The position numbers and the translations under genes are program-made. This document shows, one piece after another, positions 21,560 through 32,220 of a stretch of 64,000 nt of DNA; position 1 is the first letter of the stretch; every line of letters begins with the position of its first letter. This DNA is from Pomphorhynchus laevis (taxonomy: Eukaryota; Acanthocephala; Palaeacanthocephala; Echinorhynchida; Pomphorhynchidae): assembly GCA_012934845.2 (NCBI GenBank), contig WNNJ02003523.1, positions 62,001 to 126,000 of the forward strand, written 5' to 3'. The notes under the pieces were generated by a model. It worked only from the letters and a program-made list of their open reading frames with translations. It did no database searches and was not told the origin of the DNA.

Positions 21560-23022
21560 ATGGTAAGAAAAACAAGAAAAAATATAACAAAAGAACTATG
21601 GGAACTGGTAGTATCATTTTCAAATGAACACAGCATATCTAAGATCGCAGATTTGTTAAATATTCATAGGCACACAGTGCGTAAAATCCTAAGTGAATCA
21701 GGTGTTACTTTTATACCGACTGAGAACGAACGCATAGCAACCTGCAGAGAGCGAAACTCAACATTCTCAAATATTGAGCAGAGATATACACCTCAATAAC
21801 GCAAAACAACTCATTAATACAGAGCGAAATTAAGGATATCGTATCAGAGGGAAATAATGTAGTAGTGTCCCAACCAACAATTTCTAGGATAATCAAAAAG
21901 ACTGGTATTACAAAAAAAATAATGATTTATGACAGTAAAAAACTGGTATTACACGTAAAAACTATCTATTATACCAAAAGAAAGAAATGTCGCTGAAAGA
22001 ATTGCTGCCAGAAAAGTTAAATCAGCTAACTGAGTCTACGTATTTAATATAATTATAAAATAAACAAAACATAATAATGCTAAATCAAAATTTAATAATT
22101 AAATAATAATATTAATAATTGTTTTTAGATTTTCTATAATTTAAATCAAGTTAAAAAAATGAAATTTAAAATAAACGTCATTTTTATGAATTGACTAATA
22201 AATAACAGACGCTGTATCAGAATAAGAATTAGAGGTCATCAGGAGGAACTGATATGCTATCAGGTTTCGGCCCCTAACTCCTCTACCCAACATAGCAGCG
22301 GGACCAAATACATGCTAATGATGTATTTCCTCTAAAATTACTATCTAGTATCTTATTCTAATACAAAGTATATTATTTATTATCCATCCATAAAAATTGG
22401 CCACTTAAGAGTTTAAATTTATTCTTTATATTATATGAATATGCAATTGACGTTAGCAGAATTCCTGATAATAACCTCGTTTTTCTAGATGAAATAGGAT
22501 TCAACGAACATCTTAAGAGACACTTCGGGTATTCGCCAATAAATAATAAGGCATAGACGATCGTTCCGGCCAATAAAGGAATAAACAGAAGTGTTATCTG
22601 CACGATTAATTCGAAAGGTATTATCGGATATCAATATCGTTAAGGGTACCACAATGCAAATCTATTTATTGAGTTTCTTGGTTGTGTGGTTGTTCCCTAC
22701 TTTTCTAGAAATCCAAATGCTATTATGGTGATGGATAATGCCAGAATTCATAAAACAAATGCTGTTTTGTCTTTTTTTGCGGGAAAATCGTATTGTTTTT
22801 AAATTCAATGTTCCGTATTCACCCCAGCTTAATCCAATCGAGGAATTTTTCTCAATGATCAAATCTTCATTTACTGCAAAAAGACTCTCAGAACCTAAAT
22901 TAAGCGTAGGAGAAACCATTGATTTGATCTTTTCATCTACAAACGATTATTCCTCACAATGTATTGGGTTTTATCGGAACATGATACATTGGCTAGAAAA
23001 GGCTAAATATGAAGAGCCCTTT
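21560..23022 (+). pseudogene. Tc1-like transposase (paired HTH plus DDE domain)
   Basis: ATG at 21560 (MVRKTRKNITKELW). First helix-turn-helix ISKIADLLNIHRHTVRKIL, second around 21860 (VVVSQPTISRIIKKTGIT). Catalytic part: VFLDEIGFNEHLKRHFGYSP (first Asp), IMVMDNARIHKT (second Asp), SPQLNPIEEFFSMIKSSF (Glu). The second Asp to Glu spacing is about 34 residues, as in Tc1 elements. It is broken by a 410-bp insertion, at least one stop and two frame changes (one near 22780), so inactive. Confidence 0.85.
22019..22432 (-). mobile_element. Dispersed repeat, short copy (3' end of a Penelope-like or LINE element?)
   Basis: Nearly identical, in reverse orientation, to the right 400 bp of the insert at 38421-39077. 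Both copies share the terminus AGCTGATTT but start at different points. That is the pattern of a retroelement copied from its 3' end, with the short copy 5'-truncated. This copy has a 10-bp extra segment near its terminus. It interrupts the Tc1-like transposase. Confidence 0.65.
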
Positions 23023-23025
23023 AAA

Positions 23026-23054
23026 AAGGGATTTATTTTAACGTGGCAAATGCG
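23026..23054 (-). mobile_element. 29-bp LINE-E 3' tail insertion
   Basis: The minus strand reads CGCATTTGCCACGTTAAAAT then AAATCCCTT, the extreme 3' end of LINE-E after its hairpin. It is flanked by TTAAA at 23021-23025 and 23055-23059. So it is an extremely 5'-truncated but otherwise ordinary LINE insertion. Confidence 0.75.
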
Positions 23055-23224
23055 TTAAAATTTCTAACCCTGTAAAACCTGTACCAGAAGGCCGTCAATT
23101 ATTAAATTAATTTATTTAACTTTATCAAATACGATTTATTGAGTAAAACCATTTTTCATTTTTAGTTATGTAGCAGCTAAGCTTCTGGTTCGGGTCAAAA
23201 TTTAAAAACTAAACTATTTTTTTA

Positions 23225-23360
23225 AATTGTACATATAAAAAATGAGTAAATGTACATTTAAATATGAATAATAGTACATATAAAAATGAATACTTGTATG
23301 TACATATAAAAATGAATACTTGTACATATAAAAATGAATAATTGTACATATAAAAATGAA
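23225..23360 (-). repeat. Right terminal iterons of the Tc1-like element
   Basis: About five or six inverted copies of the same unit (GTACATATAAAAATGAATA), somewhat more diverged inward. Confidence 0.85.
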
Positions 23361-23362
23361 TA

Positions 23363-25645
23363 AAAAAGGATTTATTTTAACGTGCAAATGCGTGCCAGCG
23401 CACGCTTACATGACCACAATAAAACAAAACTGTAAATCAGGTGTCGAGAAGGTGTGAACGGAGGTGTTTGAATGCGATAAATGAGGGAGCGCGGCGGACG
23501 TCGAGAGAGAGAGTTGATTCCAGGCGAATGAGGCGGCGACGAGGAAGGATCGGAGACCGTAGTTGTTGGAGTAATTAGGAACGTGGAGTAAGAGGGTATG
23601 ACAGGAACGAAGCGATAGCGAGGTGGGGCGAGTATCGTCTAAGAAAGGAAGGTTGATGAACGATGGGGAGCCGACAGCGATGAGACGAAAAGTAACGAGA
23701 AGGCGGAGTTTGATGCGGATGTGGATGGTGGGCCAGGAGAGTTGGGCAAAATATGTGGATGTGTGGTCGAAGCGACGGAGACGAAAGAGCACTCGAACGG
23801 CGGTGTTGATTATTCGTTGTAGGGGTAGGATGATGGATTTTGGAGAATTGGCGAAAAGGCTAAGGCAGTAATCGATTTTAGGGAAAAGAAGCGATGAAAG
23901 AAGAGACATACAAGAACGGAAGTCGATAAGGGGGCGGATACGGCGGATGTCACGAAGAATTAAGTTAGACGAGCGGACCTTGTCACGGACGAAGGGTTTA
24001 AGGGAAAGGTGATCATCGAAATTGAAGCTTAAGAAAGTGAGATTGTGGACTATAGGGATGATCGATGAGGCAAAAGATACAATGGGAGGAAATATGATTG
24101 GTTTACGGGGAAGGATACACATTATTTTGGACTTCTCGGCGTTTAGAACGAGATGGAGATTGGAGAGACGTTTGTAGATAGAAGAAAGACAGTTGGAGGC
24201 AGAAATGCCGATATCGTGTATGCGATGTGCGGGTGCATGAGCATAGATTAGAATGTCATCGGCGTATTACATGACGTTAAAGGAGTAAGGTTTGATAAAC
24301 GGAGATAGATCGCCAAGCAAAAGAGAGAAAAGCAGGGGACCTAGGACTGAACCTTGTGGAACCCCGCAAAAAATAGGGATGGGAGGGGAGGATGATGAAT
24401 TAGAACAGACGCGAAAGGAACGGTCGGATAGATATGAGGCGAACCAAGCTACGGAGGAGGAAGAAAAGCCGTAATCATAACGAAGGCGAGAAAGGAGGAC
24501 GGAGTGGTCGACAATGTCGAATGCGGAGGAGAGGTCGAGGGAGATGAGAACACTATATAGAGCCTTGTCTCGAGAAATGAGTAAGTCGTTGCACACTTTT
24601 ATGCATGCAATTTCTGTCGAGTGATTAGAGCGGAAAGAGGATTGGAAAGGAGGGTACAGATTGGATGAGGAGAGATAAGCGTTGATTTGTATTAAGATGA
24701 AGCGTTCTAAGAGCTTTGAAAGAGTAGGGAGTAGTGAAATGGGGCGATAGCTAGAAGGAAGGGAGGGGTCGAGCGATTGTTTCTTAAGGAGGGGACGAAC
24801 GATTGCGGATTTCTAGTGTGAAGGGAAGATACGACTGCGGATGGACGAGTTAAACAAGGTTGTGAGAAATGGGGATATCGATGAGCATATAGATTTTAAT
24901 ATGTGGGTAGCAGTGGATCGGCAGGTAAGGTTTTGTTCGGCAAGGACATGAGGACAGATGATACTTCTGTAGGTGATACAGGGAGAAGATGAAAGAGTTC
25001 CGGAAGGATGAGAGTAGACTGGGCAGAGTGGGATGGGATGAAGACCGAGGTGTGAGAGAGCAGCGTGGATACTTTAGTCTGGAGAAATGACGAATAATCA
25101 TTAGCATTGATATTGCAAGGCGTAGAGGAACGAGCCAGGATTGAGTTAAAAGTATGCCAGAGAGTCTTAGAGTTGAATGAAGTGATGATTTTATGCTGCC
25201 AGAAGGAGTTGCATTTGGTACGTAGTAGGTGGAGATGAGACCGGCGAAGAGCAAGATAGGAATCACGGAAAGACGGAGTGATCGAGCGGAAATCGCGTCT
25301 GAGAGAGCGGTGATAGACTCGAAAAGCATGAGCTGAGGGGGCGGGCGGATTCGACTAGGGAGCAACCGGCAGAGAGCAGACGGCGAATGGAAAGGTCGTC
25401 GGTATCTGAGTGCCAGGATTCGGTGAGGCAGAAGAGATCGATGGATTGCTTGGTGAATAGGTTGAGGATAAGATCGGATTTATTGAGAATAGATCTAGTG
25501 TTGAGGAGACCGAGGCGGAAACCGTGTGCTGTGGCGAAAGAGACTAGTGGAGAAGACACATAGGATAGATGGAGCGCCATTGAATTTTTTGACGGGTGTG
25601 GACAACTTGAAAATTTCCGTCTATGTTTCGGATGGCGAGTGATGA
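23363..25645 (-). mobile_element. LINE-E2, 5'-truncated
   Basis: The 3' end (AATAAATCCTTTTT, hairpin 23390-23405) abuts the right end of the Tc1-like element. The copy runs to the last codons of ORF1 at about 25645 on the right, where RLE-2 resumes. Closely related to LINE-E1, with parts of the RT almost identical. Confidence 0.9.
23440..25590 (-). pseudogene. LINE-E2 ORF2 (endonuclease remnant and RT)
   Basis: ATG at 25580 (MALHLSYVSS), LFCLTESWHSDTDD. The catalytic middle of the endonuclease is missing: the frame jumps from SARPLSS to a linker at about 25330, so an internal deletion relative to E1 is likely. RT: FDIVDHSVLLSRLRYDYGF (motif A region), CGVPQGSVLGPLLFSLLLGD (motif B), then motif C decayed at 24260-24270 (stop in place of YADD). 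C-terminal part 24122-23406. Confidence 0.85.
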
Positions 25646-25806
25646 ATAACTCTGTAAAACCTGTTTAGAAGGTTTTCAATTCGAGGTAGCTACAACTACA
25701 CGAGATAGAGAAGCAAGAGCAGACATCAGTTGTAATGGTTTATACGGGAATATTTTGGAGCGGTCTTATTTAGACATATGTGTGTTCAACAATTTGGCTC
25801 CATCAT
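25646..25806 (+). pseudogene. RLE-2 nuclease domain, first part
   Basis: Reads EARADISCNGLYGNILERS then YLDICVFNNLAPS. The R-x-D and following L-D-I-x-V match the PD...(D/E)-V-x-V core of R2-type restriction-like endonucleases. LTR element 1 inserted directly after. Confidence 0.72.
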
Positions 25807-25876
25807 TGTACTGATATTTATATGTTATGTTTTCAGATGTTCGCATAAAGCCTTTGTTGTTGTTCGCATCGGTTCA
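25807..25876 (+). repeat. LTR element 1, 5' LTR (70 bp)
   Basis: TGTACTGATA...CGGTTCA. It contains TTTTCAG followed by ATGTTCGCATAAA (25837-25849). Preceded by the target duplication ATCAT (25802-25806). Confidence 0.9.
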
Positions 25877-25877
25877 A

Positions 25878-25890
25878 TTTATGCGAACAT
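25878..25890 (+). promoter_or_regulatory. Candidate self-priming primer-binding site of LTR element 1
   Basis: TTTATGCGAACAT starts two bases after the LTR end and is the exact reverse complement of ATGTTCGCATAAA at 25837-25849 inside the LTR. No tRNA 3' end ending in a TGG-type match is evident here. Confidence 0.7.
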
Positions 25891-28800
25891 TGTGAATGGA
25901 CAAGCTACTCAAACCAGCGATCCTAGATGCTTTAACCGATGGGATTGATTTGGCAAAAGTTTGGCGTCATTGGCTACAAACATTCAATGCGTTTGTACGA
26001 GTTCTTGAAGATGTCACAAACCAACAAAAGCTTGACCTTCTGATCAACCACATCTCTCCAATCCTTTACGATATCATCAAAGGAGTCGATGATTATGATA
26101 TGGCGATCGATACGTTAAGTAGAAGTTTTATAAAGGACAGGGGAGATGTATATGCAAGACATCAGCTGCATAATTTGAAGCAAGCCGAAAACCAGACAAT
26201 CGACCAGTTCATTCAAACGACAGAATCCGTTGCCCGTCAAATCAAGTTCTAAGATGTAACTTGACGAGAACATCGAGATTCTTTGTTGTTGGATACTTTT
26301 GTGGCTGGAATTATTTCCACATCGATCAGAGAACGTCTACTTGAAACCGTCGATCTTAACAAAGAGAGTGCTTATCGGATCGCTCGATCAATCGAGTTGG
26401 CACAGGCTGAAGCATCGGAATTCCGGTTATCTTCACGGGATATCACTCAATCTGAAAATATGGAATCTATGATTAACTATGCTAATCCACCGCAGTTGAC
26501 AAATTTACCCAGAGATGATTCGGAAACACAACAAGAATGTTCCGCAATTAAAAGTCAAGAACGGTGCTACTTTTGCGGTCGAAACCGCCACGTGCGGAGT
26601 AACTGTCCTGCTCACAACGCTACCTGTCATACGTGCAGCAAGAAAGGACATTTTTCTAACATGTGCCGTTCAAGAAATTCTGGTACGTCTGCGTTTTTAT
26701 ATTCAATAAGCACAACAAACGCGTCATCATCCAAACTTAATCCAGCCCACTATAAGTTTGAATAATATCTCAGTAAGCGGGATGATCGATTCTGGAAGTT
26801 CATTTAATATTGTCAGAAGTGATGTCGCTACAAAGTGCAAGCTTGTGAGAAAATCCACAAATTTAAAAGTTTATCTCGCTGCATCTGAATTTTCCTGTGA
26901 GTTAAGACATTGTACATTCGCCGATGTTGTTTTAAACAATCGTTTCTATCGAAATGTAAAATTCTTCATTCTCCCCACCCTAGTAACAGATGTGATCATC
27001 GGTGTACCCTTTCTTCGTCAATACTCGACGGTGACCATAGAATTCAACGGAGTAGAACGTCCTTTGGTCGTTGTTGCAGGTGTTGGGGAAATGAAAGTTG
27101 AAGCCCCGTCTCTATTTCAATTCCTAGACAAAGCGGTAAAACCTGTTGCAATTCCATCTCGTCGAAGAACTCCAGAAGATAACTGTTTTATTGCAGCCGA
27201 GGTAAAACGCTTATTAGATTCCAGTATCATCGAGAATAGCACGTCTCCGTGGCGTGCACAAGTTGTCCTGGTTAAAAATCCTGGTCGCGAAGTGCGAATG
27301 GTAATAGATTAAAGTTTGACGGTGAATCGATTCACTCGTCTTGACGGCTTCCCTCTTCCCAGGATTGACGAATTCATTGATAAGCTATCTCCATTCAAAA
27401 GTTTCAGTCGATTAGACCTAAAGAATGCTTATCATCAGGTTCCCATTCAGGAGAATGAGAGGCATTACACTGCATTTGAAGCTAATGGTCGTTTGTACCA
27501 ATTTAAACGCCTACCGTTCGGATTGACAAATGCAGTGGCGGCTTTCCAACGTATCATCGCTAAGTTAATCGAGGAAGAGGATCTTGAATCTACGTACGCT
27601 TATTTGGATGATGTTATTATCGGCTGTGAAACAAAGGAACTTCACCAAAAGAATCTTGATCGCTTCTTAGAAGTTGCTAAGAAATATAATATCACTTTAA
27701 ATACGTCGAAATGTATTTTCGGAGTCTCTAAGTTATGTTTTCTTGGCTACCAGATAGATAACGGTTGCATTTCACCTGACCCTGATCGTGTCAAACCCTT
27801 ATTGGAAATGCCTGAGCCAAAATCATTAGTCGAACTTAAACGTATTATAGGAATGTTCGTACACTATTCTCGATGGATAAAGAATTTTTCAAATGTCGTT
27901 CGACCTTTAGCACAAACTGTATCTTTTCCGCTGTCTCTTCATGCAAAAGAATCATTTGCAAGTCTGAAACACAGCCTTGCATCAACTACATTGTCTAAAG
28001 TAGATTTCTCAGTCCCATTCGTGGTCGAAACAGACGCATCTGCCTTTGCGATCGGTGCTACTTTGTCTCAAAATTTTAAACCAGTCGCATTCTTCTCACG
28101 TACTCTGGATAAGAACGCAATGAAATATGCAGCTGTTGAGAAAGAGGCACTAGCCATAGTAGAATCTATAAGATACTGGCGTCACTATTTATCCTGTAGA
28201 CATTTCACCGTTCTGACGGATCAACAATCCGTGGCATTTTTGTTCTCAAATAAACATTACAGTAAGATCAAAAATGACAAAATCAATCGTTGGAGAATAG
28301 AATTGTCCGAATATCAGTTCAACGTGTCATATCGATGCGGCAAAGAAAATCAGGTAGCTGACTCTATGTCTCGAATTGCTTTAGGATCAGTCACGAGTGA
28401 TTTAAAAGAACTCGAAAGGATGCATGATCATTTGTGTCACCCTGGGGTAACAAGGATGTGGCACTATGTACGTCATCGAAATTTTCCGTATTCTATTGAA
28501 GATGTTAGAAAAGTCATCAAAGGTTGTCCTAGCTGCAACGAGTTGAAACCTCACTTTTATAAACCCCCTCGAAGTACCTTGATTAAAGTCAGTAAACCAT
28601 GGGAGCGTTTGTCCTTAGATTTTAAAGGCCCGCTGCCCAGCTAAAATAAGAAAAGATATATTTTATCTATAGTAGATGAATATAGCTGATTTCCCTTTGG
28701 GTTTCCCTGTGCTGACACCAGTTCTCGATCGGTAATTCAGTGTCTTGAGTCGTTGTTCGCATTATTTGGCACGCCTGAGAATATTTATACCGATCGGGGT

Positions 28801-29563
28801 ACTTCTTTCACGTCAGTAGGGTTCCGTAAATATTTATTGACATTGGGAATCACGCTATCATATTCCACTCCATACCATCCTACCTCAAATAGCCAGATTG
28901 AGCGTTATAACGGGTTGATATGGAACGCGATACGGTTGTATCATCATAATAATAAGATTTCAATCGAACGGTGGGAAACAACACTTCCAAAGGCACTTCA
29001 TTCGATCAGATCTCTTTTATGCACTTCGACTAATGAAACGCCTCATGAACGTATATTCAAATTCAATCGCAGATCAGCTAAGGGAGTCAGCTTACCTGAG
29101 TAGTTAATAAATCCTGGACCTATCTTTGTAAAGAATTTCAACCGTATTAGTAAAAACGATCCACTTGTAGATCGCGCAGTGCTTATTCATGCCAACGAGA
29201 ACTACGTACTAGTTCGATACCCTAATGGAAAAGAGACTCACATTTCAACTCAATATCTAGCTCCCAATAACTGTAATCAAAATGTATTCGAAGAATCCAA
29301 CATATCTCAAAATTGCCAGATGGACGATTCACCCCCTGCAATGTTTACTCCGGATATCCACAATTTACAAACAGAGGTGGATTCAAATAACAGTGCTACA
29401 AGCTCAGCGTCGCATATACCTAATGAGAATTATGATCTGAATAAAGTTCACGATTGTCAAGAGCAACAAGTAGATCTACAGCAGATCCCGTCAATGGAAT
29501 TTCGACGATCGACACGTATGCGTCGATCACCGAACTATTTGTCTGATTATATCGTTGGGATAA

Positions 29564-29634
29564 TGTACTGATATTTATATGTTATGTTTTCAGATGTTCG
29601 CATAAAGCCTTTTGTTGTTGTTCGCCTCGGTTCA
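29564..29634 (+). repeat. LTR element 1, 3' LTR (71 bp)
   Basis: Matches the 5' LTR except for one extra T and one substitution. Followed by ATCAT (29635-29639). Confidence 0.9.
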
Positions 29635-30031
29635 ATCATATTCATTGGAAAGAATGAACGATCCTTTTAAATACAATAAGAATCGCAAAAATGTTAAGTA
29701 TTCAGAGCGTATTAAGAAAATTGACGAGGGATCGTTTCATCCGATGATATTTTCAGTAGTTGGAGGTATTGGGGAAGAAACGAATAGGATTTTTAAACAA
29801 ATGGCTAAGAAAATGTCAGATAACTTGGTCGAGAAATATCCCGACATAATCAGAAAGCTGAGAGCAAATGTGTCCATTTGTATTGCTAAATTGGTCTTTA
29901 ACGATGCGAAGAAGGCGAATTTCGAATTTCACAGAAAATTGACTTTTTACTTAAAAACAAAGTGTATTGATGGACCATTAGAGGGTAACCAATATTGTAA
30001 TAACTGTTTGTCAAAAAAAATTAATCTATAA
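29635..30031 (+). pseudogene. RLE-2 nuclease domain, second part
   Basis: Reads YSLERMNDPFKYNKNRKNVKY (the KxxKY motif of R2-type nucleases), SERIKKIDEGSFHPMIFSVV, GGIGEETNRIFKQMAKKM and ends RANVSICIAKLVFNDAKK with a stop at 30029-30031. It is well preserved apart from the insertion, so decay of RLE-2 was mainly by insertion. Confidence 0.72.
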
Positions 30032-30706
30032 AAAAATATTATTAGCAAAAATTATTAACAAAATTTAGAGCTTGAAAATTAAAGAGATTAAATATACAAT
30101 ATAAATAACGTACACGTGACTTCAAAACTAAGATTACATAAATACAAAGAGAGAATTGAGTCTTTCTGGCTAACTATCTGCTCATATTCAGCGAACAATA
30201 TACAGAATCAACGAATCAAACACAACTATCTCAAGCAATCAACGAGAATTGAATCTCTCTGGCTAACTATCTGTCCATATTTAATGTATCCTGAGAAAGA
30301 GCAAATAACCTACAGTATTTCCTCTCAAGTCAACGAATCAAACTTTATTGATGGTTCAGTTATGATGAACAATGATTCCATTAACTCGATTTTAACAAGT
30401 AACTCGAAATGATGTGCTTGCAATGGTGTGAATGCGGTTTGAAGAAGTTGTTCATGAGTAAAGGCAGTCCGTAAGTGCGTGGATTGTTCTGCTTCACAAT
30501 GCCGCAACAAAAAGCTAGTTATTACAAGAAGGCGAAGAAACAGGAATATTTATTTGATTAAAAAAATCCAATATTTCGATGGCACTACGACACGTCATCT
30601 ACAGGGTTGTAATTTGCTTGAACAATTATAAATTTTCTTAAGAAAAAATGTAAGGAAATGGAATCCCGAATTATGCGATATGCAAGAACTGATAAAATTG
30701 AATTCT
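30032..30706 (+). other. RLE-2 3' region and unassigned AT-rich DNA
   Basis: No gene is recognised. A frame at 30116-30412 translates to a duplicated RIES-(F/L)-WLTIC motif, because a segment of about 40 bp (around 30150-30190) recurs near 30240-30285. I read this as non-coding repetition in the RLE-2 3' UTR. The rest is AT-rich. Confidence 0.45.
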
Positions 30707-30733
30707 TTTGCAGCATATTTATTGATTACAAGA
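30707..30733. repeat. 27-bp direct repeat, right copy
   Basis: Counterpart of 20718-20744, one mismatch (GCAGC against GCAGT). Confidence 0.6.
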
Positions 30734-30761
30734 GTTTAAAGTTTTTGATTACATACTACTT

Positions 30762-30981
30762 CCTAATTACTCCAATAACTACGGTCTCCGATCCTTCCTC
30801 GTCGCCGCCTCACTCGCCTGGAATCAACTCCCTCTCGACGTCCGCCGCGCCCCCTCCTTTATCATATTCAAACACCTCCTCCGTTCACACCATCTCGACA
30901 CCTGATTCACAGTCTTGTTTTTTGTAGTCATGTAAGCGTGCGCTGGCACGCATTTGCCACGTTAAAATAAATCCTTTTTTT
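30762..30981 (+). mobile_element. LINE-E3, 3' fragment
   Basis: The last 45 codons of ORF2 (NNYGLRSFLVAASLAWNQL...LLRSHHLDT), the hairpin at 30936-30951 and the AATAAATCCTTTTT end. Flanked by TACTT (30757-30761 and 30982-30986). A strongly 5'-truncated insertion, probably in the LINE-A3 leader. Confidence 0.85.
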
Positions 30982-31034
30982 TACTTACAATAAATAACAT
31001 ACAACTAGTAAAAAAAGTTGTCTTGATTGTTAAA

Positions 31035-31074
31035 TACTTACAATCTAATATACATACAATCTAATATACATACA
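31035..31074 (+). promoter_or_regulatory. LINE-A3 leader motifs TACTTACAA and 2 x CTAATATACATACA
   Basis: TACTTACAA at 31035-31043, CTAATATACATACA at 31045-31058 and again at 31061-31074, some 40-75 bp before the ORF1 ATG. Both motifs recur in leaders of other LINE families here. Confidence 0.45.
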
Positions 31075-31109
31075 ATTACAATCAACGCTTCTACGTATCA
31101 ATTACAATT

Positions 31110-32220
31110 ATGTGCAGACGTAATGTGAACGACATTCCTGAATTCATATCAAGACAAGTAGGATGTGATGGTGATTGCTGCAATGTCTGGACTACAGTAA
31201 CTGTACCACATAAAGATGCTGATACATTGAGTAGAAGAAAATTCATATGTGGTTTTTGTACTGCGTCAATCGTATTTTGTAGTTCATTGACATCAGCAAA
31301 GGACAATGCTCATTTTAACTTAAAGATACGTAGGTTTCAAGAACAAATTATTGACAAAGAATCTAGCATATGCCAGAGCAAAATCACTACGCCGATGTTG
31401 TTACACGTCAATTCAAATAAGGAACCCGACGTAATAGATGCTTTAAGTTCGACTCGCATTTGGACACGAGGACATAGACATTCACGGACGGTGTATAAAC
31501 AAAGAATAAATATCAATGAAAGCACTGTGATGGCAAACGAAAAGGATAAAGTTACACCTGAGAGTTACTAATAAATGGCATTCACCATTATCTGACGTAT
31601 TCGCGGAACACAGTCCTAAGAACCACAATATATTGATTTCTACTCCTGTTCGACCAAAGAATGTATTGAAGCAGCCTTTAAGTAGAACGCAGACAAGATA
31701 CGATACTAGAGTGTCCAATGATGTGGCAGTCGGAAATGAAAATGAACTGAAATCCAAGGATTTGACTGATAAGACATTTGCTGAAATTATCAATATTAGG
31801 AATCGTGCTAGAAACAGAAATAATTGCGTAATTTTTGCTAACATCACTGAATCGTCTGCAGACAACGTTCAGACCCGTGTGTATGATAACGTAGTTTCTA
31901 TTCGTAAGGTCTTTTCGGATATATTCGTTCAGAGTGAAGAGGATATTGCGCGTAGTCTCAATGTTAAAAGCTTATTTCGTCTTGGTACAAAAGCTCAACA
32001 TAAACCACGATTACTTAAAGTAGTATTTGATTCTGCAGATAATACAAGAGCAGTTTTAGCTAGAGGTTATCGCTTGAAAGGTAAGACGACAAAAATTTTT
32101 AAAGATCTCTTGGTTGATGAAAGATTGTTGCTTAATAATGCTAGTGCTAATTTAGCATTTAGAAGATCGAATGGAGAGACTAATCTAATGATAAGAAATT
32201 TTCGAGTAGTTCGTCGGTGA
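31110..32220 (+). pseudogene. LINE-A3 ORF1 in two frames
   Basis: ATG at 31110 (MCRRNVNDIPEF). Cys/Trp motif GCDGDCCNVWTTVTVP and FICGFCTAS (residues about 17-53), then a polar tail ending at 31571. The RRM/CTD-like half continues in the +1 frame (IIVRPKN-like start near 31630; NCVIFANITES; LFRLGTKAQHKPRLLKVVF; NLMIRNFRVVRR) to 32220. The frame change lies between 31531 and 31568 and is shared by all three A copies. So it may be an ancestral break, a frameshift site or two separate ORFs. Confidence 0.82.

Larger units (their letters stand above)
21428..23360 (+). mobile_element. Tc1/mariner-like DNA transposon with repeated termini
   Basis: Flanked by TA dinucleotides (21426-21427 and 23361-23362). 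Both ends are built of several copies of a unit of about 22 bp (ATTCATTTTTATATGTACAA) in opposite orientation. The interior holds a Tc1-type transposase relic. It is interrupted by a dispersed repeat (22019-22432) and by a 29-bp LINE-E tail (23026-23054). It inserted in RLE-2. Confidence 0.85.
25807..29634 (+). mobile_element. LTR element 1, Ty3/gypsy, Mag-like, broken fossil
   Basis: Bounded by 70-71 bp LTRs (TG...CA) and ATCAT target duplications, inside RLE-2. Parts in order: gag (about 25.9-26.7 kb) with two CCHC zinc knuckles near 26.57-26.66 kb, aspartic protease near 26.8 kb (IDSGSSFN), RT about 27.2-27.9 kb (YLDDV), RNase H about 28.0-28.3 kb, integrase about 28.4-29.1 kb, then an acidic tail. 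The LTRs differ at about two positions, so the insertion is young. It is nevertheless broken by roughly half a dozen changes. Two CCHC knuckles and very short LTRs point to the Mag lineage. Confidence 0.9.
20745..30706 (+). mobile_element. RLE-2, 5'-truncated R2-type LINE split by three insertions
   Basis: Pieces at 20745-21427, about 25646-25806 and 29635-30050 form one colinear protein region, followed by a 3' UTR to about 30706. The Tc1-like transposon plus LINE-E2 separate the first two pieces. LTR element 1 separates the last two, with ATCAT target duplications. Same family as RLE-1. Confidence 0.78.

Noticed and set aside
22019-22432. Reading the dispersed repeat as a MITE with terminal inverted repeats (TAATATAA at both ends)
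   Set aside because: The end similarity is short and AT-only. The common 3' end with different 5' lengths fits a retroelement better.
30116-30412. A 98-codon frame with a repeated WLTIC motif
   Set aside because: The repetition comes from a short DNA duplication in the RLE-2 3' region. No known domain and no sign of selection.
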